From assembly GCA_015227615.1 (NCBI GenBank), contig JAALGZ010000044.1:186001-250000 (forward strand): DNA of 64,000 nt. The letters run 5' to 3'. Each line of letters begins with the position of its first letter. Position 1 is the stretch's first letter. The translations under genes were made by a program, and so were the position numbers. Below the pieces are notes generated by a model that was not told where the DNA came from, did not search any database, and saw nothing but the letters and a program-made list of their open reading frames with translations. Shown piece after piece: positions 38,790 through 49,722 of this stretch. This DNA is from Labyrinthula sp. Ha. Lineage: Eukaryota > Sar > Bigyra > Labyrinthulida > Labyrinthulaceae.

Positions 38790-40541
38790 ATGTCTTCAAC
38801 GGCATCACCCTCATCTAGGAAACCCCCTGTGCTGCAAAAAGATCAGCTAAGCTGGCTACTTCCCCTTGTTCCCTTAGTTCTTGACTGGCTATCTCATACA
38901 ACTGAGTTTCCTGCAGAACTCTTCCTTCAAACCTACGAACAAGATTACTCCCTGGTTGCTTATGCTTTAGATTCCCTGGTTAAACTGATAGACAAATCTA
39001 AGTTTCATGATCCAAGTTATTATGAACTAGAGCAGCTATTCCCAAGTTTTGAGCCATCAGTTTGGGCAAATGCCTTGCGTCTTGTGTTAGCTCAATCCGA
39101 TCCCAAAGTGATCCCCGCAGAATTAGGATCAGATCTAGTTGGCACAATCCCTCGCTTAAACTCCTCTACAACAGTTAACGAAGTATGTCATATACTTGGA
39201 CCTATTCTTGATAAGCTTCCTCGAACTAATTTTGACGCTTTAGCCTCCTTTTGTGCTTTGCTTCGAGATAAGTCAGAGTCATCCTCACGATTAGCTTCTT
39301 TAGTTGGTCCACAGTTGTTAATTCCAAATATTACGATGAATCCAGAAGTTTCTCAAGGACCTGCTGCAAGAGCTGCTTCTGCTGTATTTCATCTTTTGGT
39401 TTTAGAAGCTGAATCTCTTTTCGGAAGAGCAGCTGCAAAGAGAGTACAAGATCCTTTTGGAATGTACAGTTTTACAAGAGGTAAAAAACTTGATGCAAGA
39501 GTTGATTTTTCACTTTGGGCAAGAAATGATTTTAGTATTTTAAGGAATTCATTAAGGGCATTTTTGGATTGGAGAGACCCGACGAATGTTCCACAAGTAA
39601 GACAGTGGTTTGTTGTATATCAGGAGAGTTCAGGTCATAACTCGAAATCATCAACCTCTACACCAGAAATGAGTTCCCCAAATAGTGGTTTTCTTGTTAC
39701 TCTTGCGGATGACTTAAATTCGAGATATGGGCAAGTTCCTCCTGGTTGGGAGAACTTCTTGTTGCAAGCAAGGAATGGGCAAGGAAGGAATATACAGACT
39801 TCTTTGAAAGAAGAGGTAGAAATTATTAATGAGATTTGTACAATTGAAAGAAAGCATAATACAATATTGAATGAGTTCTTCTCTGGATATGTGAAAATTC
39901 TAAGACAAATTGCGGCAGGAAGTAATGGGGAAGAAGCTAGAGTTGCTCTAAGGTTGGAAGGACATGAAATAGATCAGTTGTTTGGAAAACCACTTGAGGA
40001 TGCTCGAGAGTTTTCCAACAGATTGATTGCGGAGTTAAATATTTTGTTGCTTCAAAAAGGGCCTCTTATGGGTAAGGGAAGAGGTAGAACCGGGATCTTG
40101 GTTGATGGATTTAGAAAGGTTTTAACAGAGAGTCATGGATTATTACAAAATTATTTTGTTAATTTGACAACTATGCAGGCTACACTAGAGGAGAAAACAA
40201 AAATGATTAGAAGGATGGAAAAAAATAAAGGAGGTGGATTAGGTATGTTCCGAGGGGGCTCAAAAAAGAAAGGAAGAAATTTCTTGCAGATTTGGGAGGT
40301 GGAAAGAGTTAAGAGTGAGGGATTGAAAACTCTTAATCTTGGAAGTTTTTTTATCAGACCTATTCAAAGGATGCCTTTTTATAAGTTGCAGTTTGAGAAG
40401 TTAGCTAAGAAGACAGAAAGTACTCATCCTGCTAAAGACGAGTGTAGTGAAATACATAAGCAAGTAGTTCAATTAACTACTCAATTTAATAACAAACTTC
40501 AAAAGGAAGAAAAAAGGAATAAACTATTGTTTAAAAAGTAG
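38790..40541 (+). CDS. Rho GTPase regulator: RhoGAP-like region plus DH (RhoGEF) domain
   Basis: A 583-residue single-exon protein. Residues about 95-180 resemble the second half of a RhoGAP domain: LRLVLAQSDPKVIP fits LR.LPePLIP, and LPRTNFDALASFCALL and LASLVGPQLLIP fit the following helices. The first half with the GIFR arginine finger is not visible, so GAP activity is doubtful. Residues about 340-565 look like a Dbl-homology domain: EEVEIINEICTIERKH is the first conserved helix and FFIRPIQRMPFYKLQFEKL the third, matching L.kPvQRip.Y.LLl..L. DH domains load GTP onto Rho/Rac/Cdc42 to drive actin changes. A PH domain normally follows but the protein stops some 20 residues later; a basic Lys-rich tail may replace it in membrane contact. 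A MICAL-type actin oxidase lies 11 kb downstream, which I take as coincidence. Confidence 0.8.
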   Translation: MSSTASPSSRKPPVLQKDQLSWLLPLVPLVLDWLSHTTEFPAELFLQTYEQDYSLVAYALDSLVKLIDKSKFHDPSYYELEQLFPSFEPSVWANALRLVLAQSDPKVIPAELGSDLVGTIPRLNSSTTVNEVCHILGPILDKLPRTNFDALASFCALLRDKSESSSRLASLVGPQLLIPNITMNPEVSQGPAARAASAVFHLLVLEAESLFGRAAAKRVQDPFGMYSFTRGKKLDARVDFSLWARNDFSILRNSLRAFLDWRDPTNVPQVRQWFVVYQESSGHNSKSSTSTPEMSSPNSGFLVTLADDLNSRYGQVPPGWENFLLQARNGQGRNIQTSLKEEVEIINEICTIERKHNTILNEFFSGYVKILRQIAAGSNGEEARVALRLEGHEIDQLFGKPLEDAREFSNRLIAELNILLLQKGPLMGKGRGRTGILVDGFRKVLTESHGLLQNYFVNLTTMQATLEEKTKMIRRMEKNKGGGLGMFRGGSKKKGRNFLQIWEVERVKSEGLKTLNLGSFFIRPIQRMPFYKLQFEKLAKKTESTHPAKDECSEIHKQVVQLTTQFNNKLQKEEKRNKLLFKK

Positions 40542-40610
40542 ATATCTATGTATTTTTATTGTCTAACAGAACTGTTTGAGAACTCTTGTGAGGCTATATG
40601 GCCCAAAATG

Positions 40611-40640
40611 AAAATAAGGCCATATGGCCAAGAATTAAAA
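40611..40640. repeat. Short palindrome in the spacer
   Basis: The perfect palindrome ggccatatggcc with flanking aa..tt-like bases sits in the 125-nt spacer between the RhoGEF stop and the next start, preceded by the related word gctatatggccc. It could form a small hairpin or be a protein site. The spacer must hold both the 3' end signal of one gene and the start region of the next. Confidence 0.5.
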
Positions 40641-40666
40641 TTAATTAAAAGAAAGAGAAGATAAAT

Positions 40667-41032
40667 ATGCATATCGTTATGGTGACAACAAGTTCATCCT
40701 ATGATTTAGTGATCGATGAAAACCAAAGGTAAAATTATCTCTTGTCTTAATTTAGAAAACTTAGAAGAATTTTTGAGGCACATAAATTGGTACTTGAAGA
40801 AGTAGACGCTGTGTCCCAAAAGGAACTGCGACAAGAACTTCAAGCTATACGTAATAAAGGACCTGGAAAATTCCCTTGGATATTCAAGAAAGTAGATGAA
40901 TCTTATGAATATGTTGGAGATTTCGAAGAAGTTGAAGCTATGAATGAAAACAATGATACTCCTCAGGAGGAACTTGTAAAGAGCGGACAGCTGAATATCG
41001 ATCTTGCATTTGAAGGCTGTGATAGAAACTAA
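40667..41032 (+). CDS. SH3BGR-family glutaredoxin-like protein
   Basis: Two exons (40667-40728 and 40756-41032) joined across a 27-nt intron, the shortest in the window, give 112 residues. The product starts MHIVMVTTSSSYD, the first strand of a thioredoxin fold; then a helix RKLRRIFEAHKL, the strand LEEVDAVSQ, and FPWIF..YEYVGDFEEVEAMNEN, which fits the SH3BGR pattern PPQIF....Y.GDyd.f..A.E. Members lack the CxxC redox pair, as here, so this is a non-catalytic glutaredoxin-like fold of uncertain role. The frame after the intron is open upstream only as far as the acceptor, so the short first exon is required for a start. The 3' end overlaps the convergent methyltransferase gene by 4 nt. Confidence 0.8.
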
Positions 41033-41739
41033 TTTAACTTTATTGAATAAGTTTTTATTTTATCTATCTCAGGGGCTTCTCTAGCTGCTGGATTTGTTCT
41101 TACTTCTTTATATCCAAGTTCAGTATAAGGAGAAAAATCAACATTTTGAACTTGTACTTTATACTTTTGTGATAAAACTTCTTTTATTTTCCATGAATTA
41201 TAAAATATATTATCTCTAAGAGTAATATGAATTTGTGAACTTATTTTAGAAGAATAAATACAATCAACAAATAATTTCAGTACAGAAATATTTTCAAATA
41301 CATCTTTTTTAGTTGATCCACCAATATGTGGAAAATTAAATATCGTGATATCAAAATGTGGAATATTTTGGGCAAGATAATTAAAATGATGTATTTTAGT
41401 TACATCAAATGAATAAAATATTTTTCCACCTGTAGATTTTATTAATTTTGTATTTTTTATTGCAGATGAATATTTTTGTTTTAAGAGTTTTTTACTATCT
41501 AATGATGTGGCAACAATATTATTACCACCAAAAGATGTACATAAAGCAGCAGAAAAGGAAAAATCACCTTCACCAACAAATAGAAGACGTTGTTTGTTAT
41601 TATAGAGACCTAGATGCAGTGTTTTAGAAAGTTTTTGTTCTTGGGTAGTTAAGAAGGTATGTGATGTTGGGTTAGCTACAACAAGTGTTTGTTTATTCCG
41701 GTTAGGGTGCTTGTGTTGTTTTCGTTTTCCTTTGGCCAT
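41029..41739 (-). CDS. BMT5-like rRNA (uridine-N3) methyltransferase (DUF2431)
   Basis: A 236-residue single-exon protein. The N-terminus is very basic (MAKGKRKQHKHPNRNK), typical of nucleolar proteins. LLFVGEGDFSFSAAL (about 52-66) is the SAM-binding first loop of the BMT5 family, where VGEGDFSFS is the hallmark; IVATSLDS follows as the next strand, and ITIFNFPHIGG (about 130-140) is the conserved FNFPHxG motif. In yeast Bmt5 methylates a uridine in 25S rRNA; the same reaction on the large-subunit rRNA is inferred here. The protein is shorter than yeast Bmt5 and has little C-terminal extension. The stop codon (41029-41031) lies inside the overlap with the convergent SH3BGR-like gene. Confidence 0.9.
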   Translation of the reverse strand: MAKGKRKQHKHPNRNKQTLVVANPTSHTFLTTQEQKLSKTLHLGLYNNKQRLLFVGEGDFSFSAALCTSFGGNNIVATSLDSKKLLKQKYSSAIKNTKLIKSTGGKIFYSFDVTKIHHFNYLAQNIPHFDITIFNFPHIGGSTKKDVFENISVLKLFVDCIYSSKISSQIHITLRDNIFYNSWKIKEVLSQKYKVQVQNVDFSPYTELGYKEVRTNPAAREAPEIDKIKTYSIKLN

Positions 41740-44700
41740 GAAATTCTATGGTAATGTCATACTGTGATTGACTTGGAATTGAAACAATAGGCAGCCAATG
41801 ATAATAAGATTAGTCACCAATATTGTATTGAACATAGGTAATACAAAAATAAAAAGATCTTATGATGAATCAGTCCAAGAAACTACTACACGAACTTTTG
41901 ATTTATTTAATTATTAATTGGGAAAATTAGATTTTTCACTATGTTAGTTCAAGTCTCTGAACTAGTCGTCAAGAATTATGTATGAATAAATTACAAGAAC
42001 TAAGGGATTTTTTCACTTGGCTTACCTCAAGAAAGAATGAGTTACAATTGTGGTAAACTGTTAAAAGTTATCTTTAAGATGTAGATTTTTAGGACTAGAC
42101 CGTTGCCCTTTTAACTACCCTTGTCTGTGCACCCCTATTAGTTCGCAGCTTCTATTGGGCAAATGAGCAAAATCACGAAAATGAAATTATTCTGTCTGTA
42201 TCAGTGGTTAACTTACTGTGCAGCAGTTGTACTTTATGTTTTTTAAATCGACAATAGCTCTGAAAATACAGATTCGTACAAGAACTATGCCACCACCTTA
42301 ACACGGTATCAGCTCTATTGCTCTTCTCCAGAGTTCATTTACGAAACCAACACTTGGGTTCCCTAAATATATTAGGATGGTCACTGAGTTGACCCAAACA
42401 TTTTTCTTTTATTTTTCTAGTTTCTTAGTTTTCATACCCGAGCACTGGCAGGGAAGTCCTTGACTCTATAATATTGTTCAATAATGAACAGAAAAATTAT
42501 TTTGCTAAAGGTGTTCCATTTCATCTTTAGATGCTATCTCAGTATGTATACCATTTATTTATAGAGGACTAAACTTAAGATTAAAGGATAGATGCACATT
42601 GTCCTGGTATGTATGAAACTATATAAGTGATGGCTACAGAAATGAAAACCTAGAGAAAACTTAGCGGTTTCAAAGCTATCATGTTCCTGCCTTAAAGCAT
42701 TTTATTAGTTGAGACGCTTCCTATTTTCTCTTCTAGTGGTGACTCATTACATAAAATATTAGTTGGATTTAATTTTCTTTTTAAGCACATAACATTGTTC
42801 TGATGATGGGTTCTGCTACCAAGGTAAGCCTGTTTGAAAGAGTATTATCACCAGTTCATTCAGAAGCTAGGATTATATGCATTTTCCTAGCGTCATAATA
42901 TCACAATGAGTATACTACCAGTGTATGCAGAGAGTAAAAGGAACCTAGCCAATCAGAAAATAGTTTACATTAGTGTTGACCGAGGTTTCAATAGAATAAT
43001 TTGCACTGCAGTCAGTGAGATTATATTCTGCTAGTTACAGCAGTTGACTGTTTTTATATTGATGTCAGTTCATACCAGGTTTGACTTCTAACTCCTATAA
43101 TACCGAGGACTGGTCAAATTTTACTATTAACTCAGTGATCTACCTTTCTCTGAAGGCAGGATAAACCAACTGACGAGTTAACGAATATATTTTCTTACTT
43201 ATATGATGTTTGATGAGGTCCAAGGCTATTCTAAATAAGAAGCAACTGTTAATAAGCTCATATGTTGCTTAGAAAAGACTTTAGTTTAATTGAGTTCATT
43301 ACTGGAATTATTTTCTTTTTGTTGCTTAAATCAGAACTATTTTTTCTGATTCTGACATTGAATATCCCCTTTCTAATCGTGCTCATATTTTTATGGTTAG
43401 ACAAAGTCCCGGTCTTCACTGATTCAAGGATAACATATGACTAGAGAAAAAATATGGAAAGGGATGTTGATGGGCCCAGAACTTTGCTTAGTTAGTTGAA
43501 ATATCGTTCCACTCTTGTGACAAAGTTAAGAGGACCAGTTCATTCGTCGATACATACAGTGACTAGAATAAGCATTTAATAAAGAACGTAAAAAGATAAC
43601 TCTTCAGAACTCTATCTAAGTTTAATTTCTATAGTATATAAGTGCATGTGATACACAAGTCATGACAGTGATGCTGTGCTAAATTCATAAGACCGTGGAA
43701 CCAATTCGTTGCTAACGGCCAAGAACCTGTTTTATCGAAGTAAAGATCAAAATTCTGGGGTCTCGCTGGCAGCTGATGAAGTATTAATTATATAAGAAAT
43801 GTTAGAATATATTTGAAATACTTGAATATGTATTGGCCAATAGTACTTCTCTATAAAACTTATGTATGAGCTAGTATACCTTCAAGGCTGAAGTTTCACC
43901 CTAATAAGGTCCACAGCAAGATGCATAAATATTCCTATGGAGGGTTTCGTCTAACAAACTAAAATCGCTTCTTAAGAATATTTCATGGTGGCTATGTATT
44001 CTGCAAAATAATAATTCAAAAATAGGTAATTGGAATACTGGGGTGGACACAAGTGAATGTGCATCACTGCAACGGAGAAATATTCTAGGAGATACATCAG
44101 TAATAGAGAAAGTATATTTGTAGTATACAAGTTAGATTATATATCTCAATTTTTAATATTCAAACAGGGCTTAGGGTTATAGGCAAAAAGTATTCTCGTA
44201 AGGATTAGACTTTTTGCAGATTTTTGTCTATAAGGAAGTAGCTCGTTACTTAAAAACTCATTCCGGATGCAAACAGTAAATGAGAAAGCTACAAGATAAT
44301 AGTTTACTGTTTTAAGGCTTAAAATAGTTTTTACAATCTTAGAACTGTCTTCTACAAACTGAATATTGTGTGCATCTTCCTTCTTGTCAACGTATAGCCC
44401 AAATAATTGCGCTAAAAGCACGTCCCTTTCGCAGAAATCTTCGGACGATTGTTGACTTATCTCCTCATATACTCTTATAAAAATCGTTGAAAAAAGAAGT
44501 AAAATGATTTCTTCATGACCCAATCATTTAATCAATTACTAACTTTGTACACTTATTTATTTGTTCTTATCTCTAGGAATTAAGAATAGGTCTCTTGTTT
44601 TTGATTTGACCGTGCTCTGCTGCTAAATACTTTTTCAAATAAGACTTTAGTTTGTGCAATGGGTTTTGAAACAAACCTTCTAAGATTCAAAATAGGCATA

Positions 44701-46083
44701 AACAGTTTTTATATCCTGAAAACTGTAGATAGTTGATAATCTCTGCTCACAGTTATAATTTTAGGAAGAGAAATATTAACATCGCTTCTGGGAATCATGA
44801 AGATTCTGTTTATTTTTGTTCTAGAATTTAGTATCTATGCAGAGTGTTAAGGTTTGCATAGCTAAATCCATATTTATAGGCTAGCTTGAAATAGTTATTA
44901 AAGCTAGTTGTTATAGAAAACTCTTTGAAATTTTAAATCTTATGCAAGGCTTAAACGTACAATCCTCAAGACATTGACATATTTAATAACTTAATCAGTA
45001 GGTAGAAAATCTAATCCGTGCTTTTATGGAATTGATATAAAATTACCAATTTATCACACTTTATAATATCTCAACGCAAGAGAAGTAAGCTTATTTATCG
45101 TAAAGAAGAAAGAATGTTATAGTACTGCGAAACAAGTGGTTTGACCTAGTTGCTTAAGCTCAGAATACCCCCTACTCCAGAATAGTATATATTGATAAAA
45201 AACAATTAAAACTTACGGTGACTTAAAGTTTTCTTAATATGTTCAGAAAACTCTCTTCTAAGTTGGATTTTTAAGTGGAGGCATGTACAATTCGGGTACG
45301 TAAAGATAGCACTTGGCCTTTATTACAATTAGATTCTTAAACTAGTTTTTGCTTAGAATAATAAGACTATGGTAATTTGAATATTTTAAGTATAATATAT
45401 CCATAGAACATAGCTTATAGAAGCTTAAGACGGATAAAAGAAGATACATATGTTATCATTGCGGGAAAGTGTACATACACCACACAGTACTACGTTATAC
45501 ATTTACTACGTAGGACCCCAGAGTTCCAAATTATTTCAAGTCTCGCTAAGATATTAAAGCCATATAAATTTTCTAATTTTGAAACATTTTTAAATGCCAC
45601 ACCTTTATTTGTGTTCACGATAGGCTATGTCTATTTCAACCAACTGCAAAAAGGAGACGGCTAAGCAATCTATTTTGTCTCAACACGGCACAAAGTGCTT
45701 CTTCTCGTTGATCAAGATTAGAGAAAACCTTTTATTTTGAAAGAATATGAGGTAGTTTAATTCTCAAACTATTCACTTGTTGTTTAAAAATCACTATAAT
45801 GTTTGGTTAATGTCAGTATCAGTTCAAAAGAAACTATTTTAAGAGATGTTAGCAAATCATGAATGTATACCTCTAATGAAATCATAGAAAAAATAGGAAG
45901 AGTTATAGGTGCTGGAATGAAATTTTCTTTTAGGTTCTACTTTGGTTATTATAAATATATTCTCTACTTCTGTTTGGAAATTGTACTTTTCTTTAACTCA
46001 CTAATATTGTTTTTTTCCTATCTAGAACATTAATGCCACGTCATCACTTATCACCAATATTTATTCCCGGAAAATAAATCAAA
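41740..46083. other. Gene-free intergenic stretch
   Basis: No gene supported. The largest frame (44146-44523, minus, 125 codons) has no recognisable motif, no A-rich leader and an ordinary intergenic composition. No repeat or RNA gene was recognised. Confidence 0.5.
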
Positions 46084-46554
46084 ATGAAAGTACATTTGAA
46101 AACACTTTTCAAACTCATTCGTCGAAGATATTCATTAGCATCAACTCTTGCAAATTTTCCTGCAATAAAAATAATTCATAGACCTCGTATTTCTCACTTT
46201 CCCCTGTCTTCAAATTCAACCTACTTGCAATACTTTGTACAAACATCTCCTAGTCAAAAGGATGGTCAAAAAGAAAAGCACTCTTTAAAGTTAAGTTTTC
46301 TTAAAGGTTATACTTTAAACAGTTTTCTAAGTATTAATATGACAAAGTTTCTTCCTGTTATTATTTCAATTGAAGATCAGAATAAGTTAATGAAAGAAAT
46401 GTTTTTGAAAATTTGTAAAAAGAAAGAGAACTTAGAAGACGAGGTTAAATTTTATGAAGAGGAAATAAAATATTTTACATTATTTATTGAAAAACAAAAG
46501 GACAAAATTGAAGAGCTTGAAACAAAAGTAAAAGTATTAGAATATAATTTGTAA
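46084..46554 (+). CDS. Small coiled-coil protein, possibly mitochondrial, function unknown
   Basis: 156 residues in one exon. I do not recognise the family. The N-terminus MKVHLKTLFKLIRRRYSLAS is basic and amphipathic with no acidic residue for the first 60 positions, which suggests a mitochondrial targeting peptide. Residues about 100-156 are a charged heptad-like coiled coil ending KVKVLEYNL. A short hydrophobic patch FLPVIISI separates them. The ATG follows an AT-rich leader ending ataaatcaaa. The stop is 2 nt from the stop of the convergent NOT4-like gene, and base composition matches that gene, which supports this being a real gene rather than chance. It could also be a small mitoribosomal or assembly protein. 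Confidence 0.65.
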   Translation: MKVHLKTLFKLIRRRYSLASTLANFPAIKIIHRPRISHFPLSSNSTYLQYFVQTSPSQKDGQKEKHSLKLSFLKGYTLNSFLSINMTKFLPVIISIEDQNKLMKEMFLKICKKKENLEDEVKFYEEEIKYFTLFIEKQKDKIEELETKVKVLEYNL

Positions 46555-46556
46555 AG

Positions 46557-47990
46557 TTATCTAAATTCAAATTCTTTCTTTTCTTTTTCAAATCTAAAAC
46601 TTCTTTGTTTATAAATATTTACTGAAGAAAGTTCGTTTACATTATTTTGAATACTTTGATATCTTGGTAATTCAGAATTATTTCTTGTAAATAAATTTGT
46701 TTCTTCATACATAGAATTTGTCCTTTCTAAAATAGGTGAATATTTATTAAACTCTGAAATATTTTTATTATTTTTTTTTCTTGGTTCAATATTTCTATAT
46801 TCTGTAAAATATGTTTTTTGCGGATTTTTGATAGGTTGTTTTAATAAAGTATTATATTTATTATAGCTATAAGAATATTCTTTTTTTGGTTTTGTATTAT
46901 AGTTATAAAATTTTGGTGTTTTTATCTCTTCCCAATTATCATTTTCATATCCAATTGCACCAACACTAATTTCTTCTTCTTTATCAAAACCAGTTAATTC
47001 AGATATTTCAATACCACCTAAAGAACTTAATAAACTTTTTCTATGTTCTTTATCTTTTTTTTCTATATTTTCTACTTTTAAACCTTCAACTTCTTTCCAC
47101 ATTTCATCCCAATCAAACTCTTCTTCTTCTTTACTAAGTATTTTTTTTATTTCTTTTTTATTTTCCCAAACATTAATATTATCTTTTCTTTCTAATATTT
47201 TTTTTTCTTTTCCTGGTCTCCAACTTGAATCATATCCTTTTGGTGGTAAACAACATATTTCAACTCCATCAAAACTTTCTTTTTCTTCTTTTTCATTTAA
47301 TTTTGGTATATCTGGAAAATATGTTTTTGATGAACTTTGCATTTCTTCTTTAGTAAAAGTTAAATTTTCTTCAGCTAATTTATGTAAAAATAAACAATCA
47401 TTATTTGTACAAGGTATTCCTTTAAGAAAAGCATGACAATATTTTGTTGTACCATTTGAAGCTCTTAATATATATGTATCATAAATATATCCATTAACTG
47501 CAGTAATACAACTTTTTGCTTGTTCTTCTTTTTCATAAGTTATATAAACAGAACAAGTTTTTGAAACTTTTGTATTATTTGAAATAACAAGTTTTATTAT
47601 TTTTCCATATTGTCCAAAATAACTATTTGATTTTAATAATTGTTCATTTGATATTGAACAAGATAAACCAATAATATAAACTAAATTATTTCTTACAACT
47701 CTAACATTTTGTAAATCATGAAAATTTATATTTGAATCTGTTGATTTTGGTGAGCTATTAAGTTGATGATGATATGTTTTTTTCTTACGTCTTGGTGAAT
47801 TTTGTAACTTAGAAGAACAATTTGGACATATTTTATGGGTAGAATTTGTACAATTTGAGCATATTGATAATTTACAAGTTGTGCAATTAAAATAAATATC
47901 TTTTTGTGACTGTTTTTGAGTTGGTTTATTATTCTTTTGTTTGCATAGCGAGCAGCTCATATTCTCCTCAGTAGTAAGATAGTTTGACAA
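46557..47990 (-). CDS. NOT4-like protein (CCR4-NOT complex): RING, RRM and CCCH finger
   Basis: 477 residues, one exon, extremely AT-rich. The order is that of NOT4, the E3 ubiquitin ligase of the CCR4-NOT mRNA decay and translation quality-control complex. The RING-like region has eight cysteines (13, 16, 36, 39, 44, 47, 55, 58), the C4C4 pattern special to NOT4, although its loops are polar and longer than usual. Then LQNVRVVRNNLVYIIGLS starts the RRM (about 94-180), with YFGQYGKIIKLVI, AVNGYIYDTYILRAS and GTTKYCHAFLKGIPC all close to NOT4 text. The CCCH finger uses C185, C194, C199 and H203. The remaining 270 residues are charged and Asn/Lys-rich without domains. NOT4 couples to the ribosome; E2 binding cannot be judged by eye. 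Confidence 0.93.
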   Translation of the reverse strand: MSNYLTTEENMSCSLCKQKNNKPTQKQSQKDIYFNCTTCKLSICSNCTNSTHKICPNCSSKLQNSPRRKKKTYHHQLNSSPKSTDSNINFHDLQNVRVVRNNLVYIIGLSCSISNEQLLKSNSYFGQYGKIIKLVISNNTKVSKTCSVYITYEKEEQAKSCITAVNGYIYDTYILRASNGTTKYCHAFLKGIPCTNNDCLFLHKLAEENLTFTKEEMQSSSKTYFPDIPKLNEKEEKESFDGVEICCLPPKGYDSSWRPGKEKKILERKDNINVWENKKEIKKILSKEEEEFDWDEMWKEVEGLKVENIEKKDKEHRKSLLSSLGGIEISELTGFDKEEEISVGAIGYENDNWEEIKTPKFYNYNTKPKKEYSYSYNKYNTLLKQPIKNPQKTYFTEYRNIEPRKKNNKNISEFNKYSPILERTNSMYEETNLFTRNNSELPRYQSIQNNVNELSSVNIYKQRSFRFEKEKKEFEFR

Positions 47991-49722
47991 ATTTTTAAGT
48001 TATTAATCAAAGAGATGAAGATAATTAGTTAGGGTACACTCCAAAATCAAGGGGATTGCGTGTTTGGTAAGAAGGTGTTGTGTTTTTTCTCTCTTTTTTG
48101 TTTTTTTTGCGAATTTGATTTCAAGTTGATTCAGTGAAAATATCTGTTGTTTTTCATTTTAGTCATTATTTTGGGAAATTTGCATAATACTCTTCTTTTC
48201 ATTAAAAACTAATGTTATATTAACTCTATTATACAAAACAATTAAAAAGAGGAATTGAAATATATTTATAAATGGTTTTACATTAAAAGAGTTTTTTTGG
48301 ATTAGTGCTAATAGAATGTATAATAATTCAAAAAACTTATTTTGTAAACCCTTGTTCCTTACAGGTTATCCAGGGAACAAGATATTTCAAAGTAAAAATG
48401 GAAGAGGAAGGGAAATTCATTGTTAATGGGGTCTTTATATACAATTTAAACCCAAAGTATTAATTTTTTATATATTTCAAAAATGAAAACTAAGCTCCAT
48501 TTATTCGGAATTGAAACTGCTCTGGTTAACTCAAAATATTTGATATGGATACAACTTCAAATTGTAGAACTGTGGTTTATGAAATAAATTATATTTTAAA
48601 GTATGAGTTTAACTCATACTTCATAAACCAGTTTTAATGTTGATACATAATTATCCGAATTTCGAACTAGTTTGATTTTATATAAAACATCTTGAATATA
48701 ACACAATATTATCGCATTTGGATTTTGCTTCTTCGCTTAAGAAAGTACCCTAGAATCTATTTAAGAACACATGTGAAAAATCAAAAGGCATAAACAATAA
48801 TTCTGATCTTTTTGAGCAGTATATCATTTTGCTCAGTAAGTAAACATGGGTTTACCTTGGTCCGAAAGAAATAAATGAAGTAGAAAAGGATTAGATCAAC
48901 AACAAAGTGTAAAATCCAACAAGTTATGAGTATAACTAGAGAGCGAATAAGTCTTAAAAACAAGTGATAAATAACGAACATTTTGATAAATTATTCTCCA
49001 GCTGTGTAGAACTATATTTGCAGTGTGCTTGCAGCAGACTGGAACGGTTGAAGGTAAATAAACAGATACAAACCTAAGTGGAAATCCTAGAGGTATGACA
49101 TATATGCTTGTTGTTTTAAATTTACACTAGCTTAGTTAAAATATTCTTGATTTTTTTTAAAATTGGTACTAATGGCTAGAGCTGAAAGGTTCTTACAATG
49201 ATACTACTCTAAACTTAACTCAGTATAACTTTTCCTATGCAATTCTAACTGTTCAATATTTTTGATAAAGAGTCAAAACATATGGGGAGGCACTAGAGCC
49301 AATTCTTCGCTGAACTCTAATTCAGTGGAGTGTTTTCAGAAATTTATGGTATAGAATCAAGAATTATTGAGAAATATTTTAGATATATCTTAAGTTTTAG
49401 AGCTCTTGTAGTCTTTGATAAGGATATTCCACAAACCGTGTCATTTTGTGTGTGTTGGGTTTCTTAATATCAACATGAAAGCTACCGGTATGACCTTAGC
49501 ACAAACTTTATAGTATAATACTACAGTAAATTCATATTACTGGTAGAAAACCGGTAGCATTTCTATGCTGCTAAGAAACTACGGTGAGTTCACAAAAACG
49601 GTATGGTTAAGTTTGCGTAAATTAATAAATATATTGACTACAGTACTTAAATATATTAAATACCACATACTACTAACACAACAAACTCAAAACAAAAACA
49701 AATACAAATACAAAAGAAAAAA
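47991..49722. other. Divergent intergenic region with a foldback repeat
   Basis: Lies between the divergent NOT4-like and acid phosphatase genes and holds both promoters. The last 50 bases before 49723 are almost pure CAAA words. The foldback at about 48573-48631 is listed separately. No gene is supported; the frame at 48781-48981 is hydrophobic but has no other evidence. Confidence 0.5.
48572..48631. repeat. Foldback (nested inverted repeat)
   Basis: Outer arms tggtttatgaa (48573-48583) and ttcataaacca (48620-48630) are exact complements. Inside, aagtatgagtt and aactcatactt form a second perfect hairpin with a one-base centre directly beside the right outer arm. The whole could fold as a branched hairpin. 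It might be a small MITE-like remnant or a structured regulatory site. Confidence 0.75.

Noticed and set aside
44146-44523. 125-codon open frame on the minus strand
   Set aside because: No motif, no extending exon, no typical leader, and intergenic-like composition; an open frame of this size can arise by chance in 64 kb.
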